In this document: positions 19,701 through 28,931 of the stretch, one piece after another
How the letters are laid out: each line of letters opens with the position of its first letter
Numbering within the stretch: the first letter of the stretch is position 1
NCBI GenBank assembly: GCA_037039685.1
Contig: JAWNGF010000013.1
Span: 889,001-953,000, forward strand
Origin: Ceratobasidium sp. AG-K
Taxonomy: Eukaryota; Basidiomycota; Agaricomycetes; Cantharellales; Ceratobasidiaceae
Direction of reading: 5' to 3'
Length of the DNA stretch: 64,000 nucleotides
The notes under the pieces: model-generated
Told to the model about the DNA's origin: nothing
Databases searched by the model: none
Seen by the model: only the letters and a program-made list of their open reading frames with translations
Program-made: the position numbers and the translations under genes

Positions 19701-20641
19701 CAAAGAAGCTGGATAACAAAAAGCACAGGCCATTTGTTGTAAAGCGACAGATAGGGTCACACGCTTATGAGCTTGACTTGCCGGCAACAATGAGGGTGCA
19801 CCCTGTTTTCCACATTGATTTGCTCAGCCCTTACAAAGGAGACACTGAATTCAGCCGTAACCAACCCCGACCACCGCCGATCATAACAGAAGAAGGAGAA
19901 GAAGAATACAAAGTAGAAAAGATTTTGGACTGGAAAGAGACAAAGGACGGTCTTTTTTACAGGGTCAGATGGAAGGGTTATGGAAGTGAAGAAGACACGG
20001 AACAAAGGGCGGAAGATTTTGGTCACCTTTCAAAGATCATCAAGGACCTTCTACGCCGACACCCCAAGGCTCCCACGCCATCTAACTACGCTCCAGGGAG
20101 GATAAAAGGCAGAGGCGGCGAAACCAGTAGTGTCACTTGCAAAACTTGCAACTACTCCAATCTTCACTCCTCGCTCTACTCACTAAATCTTCTCTGCTGC
20201 CGACAATGCCTGCCGTCACCCGTTCCACCATCGCAAGCAACCTCACCCGTGTCCTTGACGGACCAGCATTCGCTACGGCAAGAATCCTTGACGCTGGGGC
20301 CGCTCTCTACATCTTCAAAAGGTCCCAACAAAGCTCTGGGAGAATGCACTTTAGGGCGACGGACAATATCTTGCACTCGGACCTGGGAGAATTTCAGTGG
20401 GTCGGGAAGAAATGGCCGACACGCATGCAACTCCTACGAAGGGACATCTTCGTTTGTCGAGGGTGCGCGGCGTTCCAGGTTTCGGAGGTCGTCCTCCTTT
20501 CCACCCATATGCTCGGAGTCGTGGAATGGGGACAAGAAGGGGCATACTCAAGTGAATGGGTGCCAGGATACAATGGGAGACCACCAACACTCCGACCCAG
20601 GTGGAACGACGCTTGGGACGCCAACTACGAGAAGGACCTGA
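16727..20641 (+). CDS. Element D Pol polyprotein
   Basis: 1,304-codon open frame, -1 relative to gag. The first ATG is at 16754; the true entry (frameshift or reinitiation) is unknown. Domains: aspartic protease IDSGA at residue about 40; RT VMPFGLKNAP and catalytic YIDD at 346-349; RNase H ETDASGVAMGAIL near 495; integrase zinc-binding HHDSKIAGHQGQ...CETCQ (about 709-750); integrase core with SDRGTTF and ITERINQ; chromodomain YRVRWKGYGSEEDTEQ (about 1075-1095), expected to target insertions to chromatin. All catalytic motifs look intact. After PTPSNYAPG the frame remains open for about 180 codons and overlaps ORF3. That tail is poorly conserved between D and F and is probably not the constrained product. 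Confidence 0.93.
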   Translation: MCGETKKPAMETMYFRATNESTIVYANVAGITEPIPTLIDSGASKNFLDISWARSNNIPLVELPTPRKVIGIQGKELSHQIRFKAKLELNVEGRTFKQVFFAMPTGETKLILGLEWLEEANPVINWKTKHISWQPEPIQARTASIDDLPEEFKEFADVFSEEKFKRILDHRPYNCAIDFKEGAELPKPARPIPLSPAESIALREYLDEEIAAGKIRPSKSPIASPCFFVKKPINPKNPGAVRQLRLVQDLRGVNAITKDDRFPMPLMEDLLDKIKDAKIFSKIDLRMGFNNIRIREGDEWKTAFRTKEGLFEYVVMPFGLKNAPAIFQRYMNHIFHDLIDVCVIVYIDDILVFSKDRSQHTVDVRKVLKILLEENLFAKLPKCEFFVTKLTYTGLGISNSGISMEEEKVKAIKEWKEPRTVKQVQAFLGFANFYQRFVPNFSQLAKPLTTLTRKENKWEWGNDQQEAFVALKTEISKEPTLRHPNPDKPFFLETDASGVAMGAILSQRQDNGYLHPIAFLSKSFNEAQLNYDVHNKELMAIIESLTHWRLYLEGTRDPITIYTDHRNLQFWKEARTFNRRHARWHQLLASYNFDIIYRPGILSSKPDLLSRRSDHEDIPTPEQVMISVERFKGFMGQVDTNIIETIKEAQETDEGLAQIKEICKSRETLPKTLQHSAKDYDFKEGLLWFKGRIYVPEDKEARLAIMRVHHDSKIAGHQGQARTLELISRRYFWPGMKQSINRYVESCETCQWTKGSKSIVPIKPLEIPKGPWEDIALDFVVKLPKSRGSDSILVVVDRFSRMAHFIPCKESHTASDLANLFITNVWKLHGFPKSTISDRGTTFNSKLMRAIYEKIGTSPGFSTAYHPQTDGITERINQWMEGWLRSFVNYRQDDWADLLPIAEFSYNLQKHRVTGSSPFEIVYGREPLWNISAEESAVPEANNITGKWRKIHDEAIASMETQRLPEEEPKNEYQEGDLVWLLGKNIQTKRPSKKLDNKKHRPFVVKRQIGSHAYELDLPATMRVHPVFHIDLLSPYKGDTEFSRNQPRPPPIITEEGEEEYKVEKILDWKETKDGLFYRVRWKGYGSEEDTEQRAEDFGHLSKIIKDLLRRHPKAPTPSNYAPGRIKGRGGETSSVTCKTCNYSNLHSSLYSLNLLCCRQCLPSPVPPSQATSPVSLTDQHSLRQESLTLGPLSTSSKGPNKALGECTLGRRTISCTRTWENFSGSGRNGRHACNSYEGTSSFVEGARRSRFRRSSSFPPICSESWNGDKKGHTQVNGCQDTMGDHQHSDPGGTTLGTPTTRRT

Positions 20642-20970
20642 GCGACTGGAGGATGGAGAGGGGCAGATACCAGAAGGAGAAGATCGAGTGGGAGCCTTAC
20701 TGGTGGAAGAGGGAGGAGACTGACGTGTCGGCATGGAAGGAGGCAGAGCCCAATGTGCAACAGTGGGATGGGGAGTTTGTGGAGGCCCAGAAGAGGGTTT
20801 TGGACTGGGCCAAGGCAGACTGGACAAAGGAGGAGACCTGGGAAGAATGGGAAAAATTCTTGGACGAACCGGGAAATACTACCTTCAATCCCATTGACCT
20901 GACCCTGGAGGACGAGGAGGGGTTGGAAGAACAGATGCTGAAGAAGGAAAGGGACTGTGCAGTGCAGTAG
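20206..20970 (+). CDS. Element D ORF3, unknown product downstream of pol
   Basis: 254 residues from ATG 20206 (MPAVTRSTI), -1 relative to pol and overlapping its last 436 nt. It has a VCRGCAAF paired-cysteine motif, EWVPGY, and a C-terminal third rich in tryptophan and charged residues (W every 5-12 residues), ending in an acidic segment. The same frame of the same length (765 nt) is intact in E and nearly so in F. Between D and F the 55 codons from 20383 differ at about 30 codons synonymously but only 4 change the amino acid, although this stretch overlaps pol. So the protein is under purifying selection. I know no matching family; no membrane segment or signal peptide is seen. Upstream in-frame codons are open to 20137 but conservation starts at this ATG. 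Confidence 0.85.
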   Translation: MPAVTRSTIASNLTRVLDGPAFATARILDAGAALYIFKRSQQSSGRMHFRATDNILHSDLGEFQWVGKKWPTRMQLLRRDIFVCRGCAAFQVSEVVLLSTHMLGVVEWGQEGAYSSEWVPGYNGRPPTLRPRWNDAWDANYEKDLSDWRMERGRYQKEKIEWEPYWWKREETDVSAWKEAEPNVQQWDGEFVEAQKRVLDWAKADWTKEETWEEWEKFLDEPGNTTFNPIDLTLEDEEGLEEQMLKKERDCAVQ

Positions 20971-21011
20971 GTCCGTTCAGGTCCCCCAAACGGACTCTTA
21001 GGGGGGAGTAA

Positions 21012-21468
21012 TGTTGTGAGCTAGCTCACTCCATCGGACTCGCCCGCTGTCTCGCCCGCCTGTCTCCCTCTTTGTGTTACGTTCCCCGTTCCCATTTGCC
21101 GCGTTGCCACCTTCTTGTGGTTATTCTGTTACAGTGTGTAATGCGGCTGTGCTTTGTACGAGTCATGTCTGTTCATACAGCATGACTCACATGGACACTC
21201 CTGACTGGCTGTTTTGTTTAACTCGTGTGGCTGCGCCTTGTATGACTCGGCCACTTTGTGAATATATATAGAGGACCAACAAGCCTGGCAACCCCAGCTT
21301 GTTTTGTCTCGTCAAAACATTCCCTCTGAGTGACACTTAGAACCACCCCTACCCTCAAGAGCCTACAGATGCTTAAGTGCGTTGCGGTTCAAGAGGTCAC
21401 TTAGGTCTTAGTGCCATCCACTCTCCATTGCGGCTTGTCTCCTAGCCACCAAGAAGAAGCTTACGACA
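21012..21468 (+). repeat. 3' LTR of element D
   Basis: 457 bp, preceded by the polypurine tract (GGGGGGAGTAA) and followed by the TSD TGTTC. The few differences from the 5' LTR are nearly all at CpG sites. Confidence 0.95.
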
Positions 21469-21473
21469 TGTTC

Positions 21474-22896
21474 CTCAAGTTCCATCAAAGGGTTTAGGCA
21501 TATTCTGTTTGGAAGTTGATCCTCCTTCATTGCCTCCTTGCATTTGGATGATTATAGTTCAATCTTGTTGTTGTACTCAATGTCCCGACTGATTTTCCAC
21601 GCAGAAGGCTGGAGTAGAGGGAGAGGGAGGTGGACTTGGTGCACACTGAGGACCTCTTCTGTTTCCTGATGGTTGGGGAAATGGTGGATTTCCTGGAGGT
21701 GGGGTTCTTCTGCTTTTTTCTGATCTCCTTTCATCCCTTTCTTCCATTTGTTGTTCACCCATTGCTTCTACATCAGCCCCAGTTTGGTTGGTAGTAGTAT
21801 CAATGTTGCTGATCTGTTCCCTTATGTTGAGTAGGTGCTGTCTGTGAGCTTTGGCCCTCTCATGTTCTTCCTGCTGGAGACGTAGTATAGTTGCTTCTAT
21901 TGTTGCCAGTCTCATATTTTGTGCAGTTATGGAAGCATTGATTCCAGCCTGGTGTCTGCTGGAAGTCCTATTGATTTGTTCCATTGTGTTCAGGGTAGTG
22001 ATACCCTGATTCTGGATTCTTTGAAGTACATCTTCAACCAATCCTATTCTTTCCAGGAAAGTGTTGATCATGTCTTCTGTTCTTCTGCCAATACGTTTGA
22101 TGATCTGTAAATAGTTAGTGCTATTTTCCATTTGTCTGTCCCACCTTTGTTCAAGGGACTTGATCCTTACTGCCATGATGGCATTGTTTTCCATGTACTC
22201 TTGTTGTATCCTATTGTAGATAGCTTGTAGGACTTCTACTTCCCTTTCCTGTGTGTTGATGACTGCACTTTGTTGCCTTATGTTCTTGCCTATTGAGGCT
22301 GTGTCAATTGAGCCACTGGCGCTTGTTGCAGAGAGTGATTTTGATGGCACTACTGAGGCTGGATCTCCTTTTGCATATTCAAGAGTGGGGATTTGGCTTT
22401 CTTCATTGTAGAAGGGATAGGGAGCTGGGGTAGATACAGTTCTTTGTGAGTGATAGGAGTTTACCAAGAAGGTGAGGGGTGATCTTTGTACTGTTATTCT
22501 GGGATGAGAAGGTCCTGGTGTAGGGTTCCTTTGTTCCCTTCCTATTTGTATTGCTTGTTGAGCCACTGGTGAAGCAACTGTTGGTACCCCTACTCTAAGA
22601 GGTGCTGATGGGATTGCGATTGGTCCTGTGTTGGTAGTATCTTCCATGGTTGGTATTACTACTATTGTCAGGGAAGCATTATCTGATCTTTCTATTTCAG
22701 CCAAGTTTTTGCCAGTATCTCCCAATCCTCCTGGGACTGTTCCAGTGCTGGGAGGCCTTGATCGTTGCCATGGTCTTAGTGACTCTGTGAAGTCTGGTGA
22801 GGGTCTTGCCCTATGTGGCGGGTTTGCCCTTACTTCCTGTATCCTTGCGTGGAGTTCTTCCACTTCTGCTCTTGATGAGGGTCTTGAGGATTCCAT
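21474..22896 (-). pseudogene. Element C gag, N-terminal part
   Basis: Minus-strand frame from ATG 22896 (MESSRPSSRAEVEEL), 439 residues to a stop at 21577, after which the sequence reaches the D insertion at 21473. It has a proline/serine-rich N-terminus, then a long polar stretch with many glutamine/asparagine and heptad-like spacing (EQQMEERDERRSEKSRR near the end), comparable in layout to D Gag. The Gag core resumes left of D at 14232. The stop at 21577 is upstream of the core, so the gene is dead apart from the D insertion. Confidence 0.8.
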
Positions 22897-22950
22897 GATT
22901 TTTCTGTGTCCATGAGCAAGATGTATTTTCTTGTGGCTAGCAGTGTATGT

Positions 22951-22961
22951 AGCTTGCTTTG
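22951..22961 (-). promoter_or_regulatory. Element C primer-binding site, self-priming type
   Basis: Plus-strand AGCTTGCTTTG just inside the C 5' LTR is the reverse complement of CAAAGCAAGCT at 23173-23183 within the LTR, about 34 nt downstream (on the minus strand) of a TATATATA. Same geometry as in D with a different sequence. Confidence 0.65.
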
Positions 22962-22964
22962 TGA

Positions 22965-23502
22965 TGTTGCAACCCTTCTATGCTGGTTGACCAACATTTG
23001 TGTCTGTTTGCACTGTATAGGCCTTGAGCTGCCTTAGAGGCTCCGTTCTGTATGCTAAGTTGCTAGTGCAACCTTAGCGTCCTTATGTCAATGGCCTGGG
23101 GCCCACTTAGTGTTGGGATGATGGCCTAAAGGCCTGGTGACTTAGTTGCACTTGAGGGGAGAGATGACAAGGCAAAGCAAGCTGGAGTAAGTCCATGCTT
23201 GCAAGCCAGTATATATAATCAGAGGCATAAATGCCTCAAAGTGGTACAATACATATGTGGCCAATCAGGCGCCATGCTCAGTCAGCAAAACACAAAGACC
23301 TTCTAGAGAGAAGTTCTAGAAGGTCAATCCTTCCATGGGAAAGATCCAGACAACAGTGCAGCCATATGGGCTGCAGGGTCAATTCATCCATACACCTTGC
23401 AAAAAGAGGGAGAGGGCCACATCTATATACATTAGGCACTTAAGGCCTCCACAAGTCCAGTCATCAGTCAGAGTCCAAGCATGTCATGGATGGGTCACAA
23501 CA
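22965..23502 (-). repeat. 5' LTR of element C (538 bp)
   Basis: TGTTGCAACCC...GGGTCACAACA on the plus strand, partner of 8114-8651. The right edge is followed by TTCCC, the likely TSD, and then by the end of A' gag. Confidence 0.9.
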
Positions 23503-25130
23503 TTCCCTCAGTCACTGCCTTTTCCTGACTCCAAGTCACTGATTCCATCCTCCAAGGCTGTTATTTGCATCTTGCAGTCCTTTGCAATATGTCCTTTCTT
23601 GTTGCAGCAGTAGCAAGTGGTTTTGCTCATGATTGCTGCTACTTCTGTCTCAATATGTCTAATATCTGGTGTGATGAATTCAAAGGGAATATCTGATCTG
23701 CTTCCATCTTCCAATTTGATGGTTGGTCCTAGGGATCCTTGCTTGTTTTTCTCAATTTTCTTGATGGTTCCCTTCTTGCTGCCTGATGGTGTAACCATGT
23801 ATATTGCCTCCCCCTTCTGGTATTTGTGTGCTGTTGCACTTGTGGTTACCATTTTGAAGGCACTGCTTGGTGTCACCTTCTCCAGGGCTTTGCTGCCCTT
23901 TTTCTCCATATCCCCAGCAATGAGGGCCGTATCAATTTCCTGAGTCCTGGTAAACAAGTCCGGGAGAGTGGCATTATGTTGGTCAAAGGCCCGGGATGTC
24001 AACATATCCTTGATAATGTCCTTGAGTCCTGCATAAAAATTGTCCTTCAAGGTTTGTTGTATCCCAAAGGGGCAGATAGCATCCTAAATTCTGTGATGTA
24101 TTGGACCACTGTTTTTTTTTGTGCTAAGGCTTTGTATTTTTGGCAGTAGACTTTGACCTGTTCTATTTCTCCAAAAGCCAATTCCCACTCTTGTTGGAAC
24201 ACATTCATGTCTGAGAAGGTTGCTTGAGGTGTTCCTGCCATGTGTAGGTCCTGGAATGGCCTAATCCAATCAATCACATCCTTTCATAAATAGGAAATGA
24301 TGAATCTCACTTTGCACTCATCTGTGGCTGTTGCATATTGGGAATCAGCAATGTAGTTTGCACAGGTGTATAGAAAGTCACTGGCTTTGGCACCCCTTTT
24401 GCCCTTGAATTCCATGGGTTTGGCTGCGCTGATATTTTGCATGATCATCCAACAGAAATACTGGTGGCCTTTGGTTTGTGTTTGTGGGTCCTGAGGGTGC
24501 ACATTGCATCATTTAGCCCCTGAGCCCTTGTTGGCTCTGTCCTGGCCCTAGTGGTAACCCTAGTTGGCTTGTTCCTAAATTAAGGATGCAAGTTGTTGTG
24601 GTAGTAGCAAGGGTTGGAATGTTTGTGGGTTGGTAATAACACCATTGGTTTGTACGCAGTCCTTGATGGATCTGTTTTGTTCCTGGAGTTCTCCATATAG
24701 TCCATTGTTGTGATCTATGACTTCATTGAGCTTGGCAATGCAGAAGTTACCATTGTCCCAGTTATATAGGATCCATTGCTCAATCCTTTCCACCCTGTTT
24801 CCAATTAGTCCTGTTTGGTGACCAGTTTCTTTGAGGAGATGGATCATCATGTCTTCTTTTGATTCACCTTCAATTGTTGTCTCTGACCATGCTTCTCCAG
24901 TATAGCTTTCCACCATTCTGGATGGTAGTTGTGATTCAGCATTAGATGTTGTATATGGAGGCTCTGGTGGCTGGATTGGGGTATCTCCTTCTGGGTTGGT
25001 TGGGGCAGGAGGAGTAGAACAACATGCATTACATAAGGATAATTCTGGTGAGGTGGGTGGTGGGTTCAGGGAGAATGTTTGTTGGAAGGACCTCTCCAAC
25101 CCAGTGGATCCAGTGCTTGCTCTTCCTGGG
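23503..25130 (-). pseudogene. Copy A' gag
   Basis: Minus-strand Gag of the A family. N-terminal part near 25099 (MERSFQQTFSLNPPPTSPEL), a middle with NRVERIEQWILYN, the core near 24277-24047 (DMNVFQQEWELAFGEIEQV), zinc knuckle CYCCNKKGHIAKDC and the acidic tail SGKGSD at 23508. Broken by several stops (near 24575, 24503 and 24047), the last just before MKDNFYAGLKD. It supplies the Gag N-terminus that element A lacks. Confidence 0.83.
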
Positions 25131-25548
25131 TTGTAAGTTGGGTTCTAGAATAACCACACTTCCAGGTGTACTTCAACCTTATTCAGCTAGTAGTTTTGAT
25201 GAGGAGAGAAATTGCTCCCCAGGTAGAGATGTAATGGTGGGGGAACCTAGTTGACAGTGGGTTCAGTGCAAAGGTATCTGAGGTCCCAGTTCCAATAGAA
25301 TATGTGAGCAGTGCTTCCTGATTAGGTGGCAATGGCTCAGTGATATCAGAGGATAGGGGATGGTGTCAACAGGCTAGTGAGTGCAAGCTGCAGATTGCCT
25401 CAACATGTAAATGATGCAGAGGAGAGATGGGGGTGTTCACAGTTCAACAGTGAAGGGTGTGCAATACTCAGAGAGACCCTGGTGATAACTCTGGTTCCCA
25501 CAGCAACAAAGGCTGTATCTGCAACAAAGGCAAGAAGACTTGTTCTAG
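25131..25548 (-). other. Copy A' leader with primer-binding site
   Basis: Untranslated leader between the 5' LTR and gag. Plus-strand 25535-25546 reads AAGACTTGTTCT, so the minus-strand leader carries AGAACAAGTCTT, complementary to AAGACTTGTTCT in the A and B LTRs (6215-6226). The A' LTR itself has lost this match (CAACACTTGCTCT), consistent with decay. Confidence 0.6.
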
Positions 25549-25974
25549 TGTCACAACCCTAGTCAGACCTGATGATGCCAAGGGTTGGTCAGTGGATGAG
25601 GATAGTGGTTGGGACCCTGACAAAGGCCAATGAGTGGCTCTTAGCCCTAAGCTAAGCAGTCACTCAAGTGGATGGGGAAATCAACAAGAGAGCAAGTGTT
25701 GTGGGTGCAAGACTTGTGTTGCCAGTATATCTACTATCTACTGTGGCTATGTACAATAGAAAGTTGCAACAAAAGGAGAGAAAGCAAGAGTCCAAGAGAA
25801 GCAAGGAAAGAACAAAGGAGACAGGTTAAGTCCATGGACACCAAGGAGAGAAGGGAACAGGCCAGGCAGGCATGTCCCACAGTAATGGCTAACATAAGAG
25901 GCATGTATAAGGGCAAGTCAAGCACAACAAGACCAAACACAAGGCAAACAGAGGGAAACAGAAAGATTGTGACA
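25549..25974 (-). repeat. 5' LTR of copy A'
   Basis: Plus-strand TGTCACAACCC...AAAGATTGTGACA, reverse complement of the A-family LTR, with many substitutions. Confidence 0.88.
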
Positions 25975-26728
25975 CATACTGCCTCAGGATGAAAAGGCAG
26001 CTGGCAAACACAGGTCCAACACCTCCAAAACCTGCATTCTTGTGTCCCTTGCCTCCCTCACACTCCCCAAGCTCCTAAAACACACCTACACTGCTGTCCA
26101 TCATGCCCATTCATTTTCCCCACAACGACGCCCCCTACAACAGCTGGGGAAGCCTGGACCCCTATCTGCACCATATGCCAGAGGGCTTCAAGTGCAAACT
26201 GGACTCAGGCATTCCCTACCTTTGCTTTATGCTCATCCCTCCTGCCACCAAGTGTGCCTGCCTGTGCAAGGGGCCCAATTTTCTCTACCATGTGCACTAT
26301 GGCTACCTGTACTACCTCAGCAGTGACAATCCTACTTCCCTGTGCAGTGGTCCCTTCTATTGATGGCATCACTTCATTGCATGTGATTTCTGCAAGTTCA
26401 TTGAGGTTATTGCTTGGTGTTGCTTCAAGAACTGCCCACTAGAGGTCAGGGTTTCCCTATCCAAGTATCTAGACCACTTTTACATTGGAAACAACTAGGA
26501 ATTGCATGTTTCTCTTGATCATCTTGTGCTGAGAGAAGACCCAGAGCCCAAACCACCCCTTCTCCAATACAGGGAGCCTGAACCACTCCCAAATGAGGCT
26601 GTGGCTAGTTGTGGATGGTTTCCAGAGCCTCCTGTTGCTGCAGATTGGGGCAGCGATTTCCAAGTGGGTGGGCCCAGTGTCAATGGTCCAGTGACTCCAC
26701 CAATGGCCCATTTTAGGGGGGGGGGCAA
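25975..26728 (+). pseudogene. ORF3-like tail of another gypsy element (fragment I)
   Basis: Plus-strand sequence just upstream of a polypurine tract and an LTR. An ATG at 26103 opens 86 codons (MPIHFPHNDAPYNSW, then CACLCKGPNFLYHVHYGYLYYL) before a TGA. Further open pieces end in a proline-rich tail (PEPKPPLLQYREPEPLP). Its position matches ORF3 of element A and the aromatic FLYHVHYGYLYYL recalls HFYFIVSACYW there, but similarity is weak. It may be a broken ORF3 of a third family. The A' 5' LTR abuts its left side. Confidence 0.45.
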
Positions 26729-27217
26729 TGTCATGAGCCATGCTCCTGACAATGGTACATGCATTGTACTTCAGTGCTTTGTTTGTTATTCTCCCTCTTT
26801 GCTGTGCTTATCCTCTGCCATGCACTTTGTTTTGATTGTTGCTCCTTTGTTGTGACTTCCCTTGCTGACTTGTTTGCACACATGACTGATCAGCATGTTG
26901 CCTCTGTTCTCTGATTTTCCTATGCTGCTGCGCTTAGATCTCCATGTACTACATGCACTTCTTCTTCTAATGTTCTGATCCTGCTCCATTGGGGCTTGCT
27001 GTGCTTCCCCCATGTAGATAGTGCTTCTATGGTTTGCTTGCTATTAAAGTCGCAAGGGGAATTGTCCTGGAACCCCAAGGACAGTTTACCTTGTCATTTA
27101 CCCACTCTATTTTGCCCTGAGGATGTTATCCAACATCTTTTGGAGCCTCTCATTGATTTTCAAGCCTTAGAGCCACTCCTTAGTCTCAAACATCCCTTCT
27201 CTGAGCAGGTTGTGACA
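26729..27217 (+). repeat. LTR of fragment I (489 bp)
   Basis: Preceded by TTTTAGGGGGGGGGGCAA (polypurine tract), starts TGTCATGAGCC and ends GCAGGTTGTGACA. The ends resemble the A family, the interior does not. Confidence 0.7.
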
Positions 27218-28768
27218 CAGGAGAATCACCCTACTGTTGTTTCTTTGATTTTGGTTCTGTTATCCTGTTTTGGTTGTTATTGCTGCTACAGGTTTAGTCC
27301 TCATGCACATATATTTCATTATTTGACCATATTACTAGTATGGACCAAGCAGCAGCCATGAACAACCCATTCACAGAATTCAGCCTGAGATCTTGTGAAT
27401 ATGAGATCCAGGTCCAACCAGGTGCCACATGAGTTAATATCATGTATCACAGGTCCAAAATAAACCAACCCCAGCTGCTAGATAGCCACCTGCAGAGCTA
27501 GGTTGGACCTGGGTTGCCCAGCTAGATTCTAGCTAGCCAGCCCTTGCTGGGTCAAAAGCAACATACAGGCCAAAACCCATTGGCATACTGCTGTCAAACC
27601 TAATTGCTAGAGCCAGCTAGGCACAATTCTCAGATTGGGCACTGCAAGCCCAGTTGGGCTTGACCTAGGTTTGACTTAGTGAAGCAACCAATTGAACACT
27701 AGGCATATGACAAGTGGGCAACTGATGATGACCAACCAAGTTTTAGGATCATACTAGCCATTACCATGCACACAGGACCATACCCTACCAATCATGCTCA
27801 TACTGATGGCAAAGCAGACACCTTATGGACTCCAGATCCCTACCAATCACCAGGGCTAATAAGTGCTTGTTTACTATGATGATGCCTTGCCTGGGGTTTC
27901 CCTAACTCCACCCAACCCTGCCTCCCCAAACTACAATCTGAGGGTGGACTAAGCTCAACAGTCCCTTGAACCTGGCCAACCTTGATTTCAGCTGGGTCAG
28001 GTGTGCCAGTGTATTGACCAGCATTTGTTTGCCCCAAGGCAGAGAGTCCATAGCTGTTTCATGTAGATCATTCATACATGTAAGTGTGATGTATCACCAA
28101 CTATATGCACCAGTTGAACTAAGCACTGACTATGGACTTAGTGTGTCTCAGGCTTATTGTGTATATATGCGCCATATATGTGCTGTACATATTCATACCA
28201 CCTTTGCCTGCCCCTCCAAACATTCTGGCTAGCCGCTAGACAGGTCATTGCATAGCCTTAACTGTGTCCACAGTCAGGCCTAGACCTTTACACAGTACTA
28301 CAAAGCTGACTGTGCTCATAGTTGTGCAGCAATGCACAGCAACTGTGCCCACAGTCCACAGTAAGCATGGTCACTGTGCCCCCAGTGTGCAGTATTATGT
28401 ATAGCCTTGTTCTCATGTATATAAGGCCAGCCTCCAAGGCCATTGTTAAGACACTCTTCTTTTGCCCTGCCTTTTACCTACCTTTTACTCTTACCACTGT
28501 ATTCACATACTCTCTGGTGTCTCTAGCTCATTGCTCAATCTATTCCTTTTGCCTCACTCTTATACTTGTGCTAACAAGCAATTGTTGCACCTAAGGAGGT
28601 CTAACCTTTAATGCCACTCACTAGTTAGTTGGGTAAGTCCCAATTCTCTACCAGGTAGCCCACTCTCATAGCAGCATGCAAGTGAGGTCTGTAGAAAGTT
28701 CTTGTATCTAGTAGAATGTGCTAGAATGTAATTGAGTCAAGTTCAGCTGCTTACCCATCCAAATCTGC
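27218..28768. other. No supportable gene; decayed repeat sequence
   Basis: Short random frames only. There are local palindromic pieces such as CTAGATTCTAGCTAG near 27520. A GTATATAAGGCC segment near 28418 followed by a pyrimidine-rich run looks like a promoter of an old LTR, but I cannot find its ends or a partner. Confidence 0.45.
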
Positions 28769-28931
28769 TGTATATGTGCATGTAAGCCTACCAAATGACT
28801 CAGTTGTACTTGGGATATAAAAGAAGCACTTGCATGCCCTCTGTACAGTAGTGTTTTTGTTTTGTTTTCTCTCATCTGTCTCTACTTTTTTCCATACACA
28901 ATCTACATGCAATGTATATATTATTTCTACA
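28769..28931 (+). repeat. Short LTR-like repeat, left copy (163 bp)
   Basis: TGTATATGTGC...TTTCTACA, containing GATATAAAAG (TATA). It matches 46604-46764 over its whole length. It is directly followed by GGTTATGAGCCC, a primer-site-like sequence of the type seen after copia LTRs. No matching TSD with the right copy. Confidence 0.55.

Larger units (their letters stand above)
14238..21468 (+). mobile_element. Element D: young, near-intact Ty3/gypsy chromovirus (7,231 bp)
   Basis: Two 457-bp LTRs (14238-14694 and 21012-21468) differing at about six sites, open gag, open pol and open ORF3, polypurine tract TTAGGGGGGAGTAA before the 3' LTR, and a perfect TSD TGTTC (14233-14237 and 21469-21473). 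It sits inside element C gag in the opposite orientation. No inactivating lesion is visible to me in any of the three reading frames, so D may be capable of transposition. Confidence 0.95.
8114..23502 (-). mobile_element. Element C: complete but decayed Ty3/gypsy chromovirus (minus), split by D
   Basis: Two 538-bp LTRs (8114-8651 and 22965-23502) bracket, on the minus strand, gag (22896-21474, then 14232 to about 13452), pol (13451-9705) and ORF3 (9954-9115). Flanking pentamers TTCTC and TTCCC differ by one base and are the likely TSD. Element D sits inside gag with the perfect TSD TGTTC. All coding regions carry stops, and the RT active site reads YIDN, so C is not autonomous. Confidence 0.9.
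7643..25974 (-). mobile_element. Copy A' (minus strand), split by element C
   Basis: A minus-strand A-family element: 5' LTR 25549-25974, leader, gag 25130-23503, then after the C insertion the protease relic 8113-7643. The split is supported by the short duplications next to C (TTCTC at 8109-8113 and TTCCC at 23503-23507, one transition apart). Gag ends with the same SGKGSD tail as A at 23508, and the protease segment resumes with GALxLELD at 8113. The remaining pol (RT onward) is not in the window: fragment B starts where the protease/RT linker stops. Confidence 0.82.

Noticed and set aside
20137..20205. Earlier in-frame start for D ORF3
   Set aside because: The codons before MPAVTRSTI are not conserved in E and F, so the start at 20206 was chosen.
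28300..28600. Possible promoter or LTR with GTATATAAGG
   Set aside because: No ends, partner repeat or TSD could be found; kept only as a remark.
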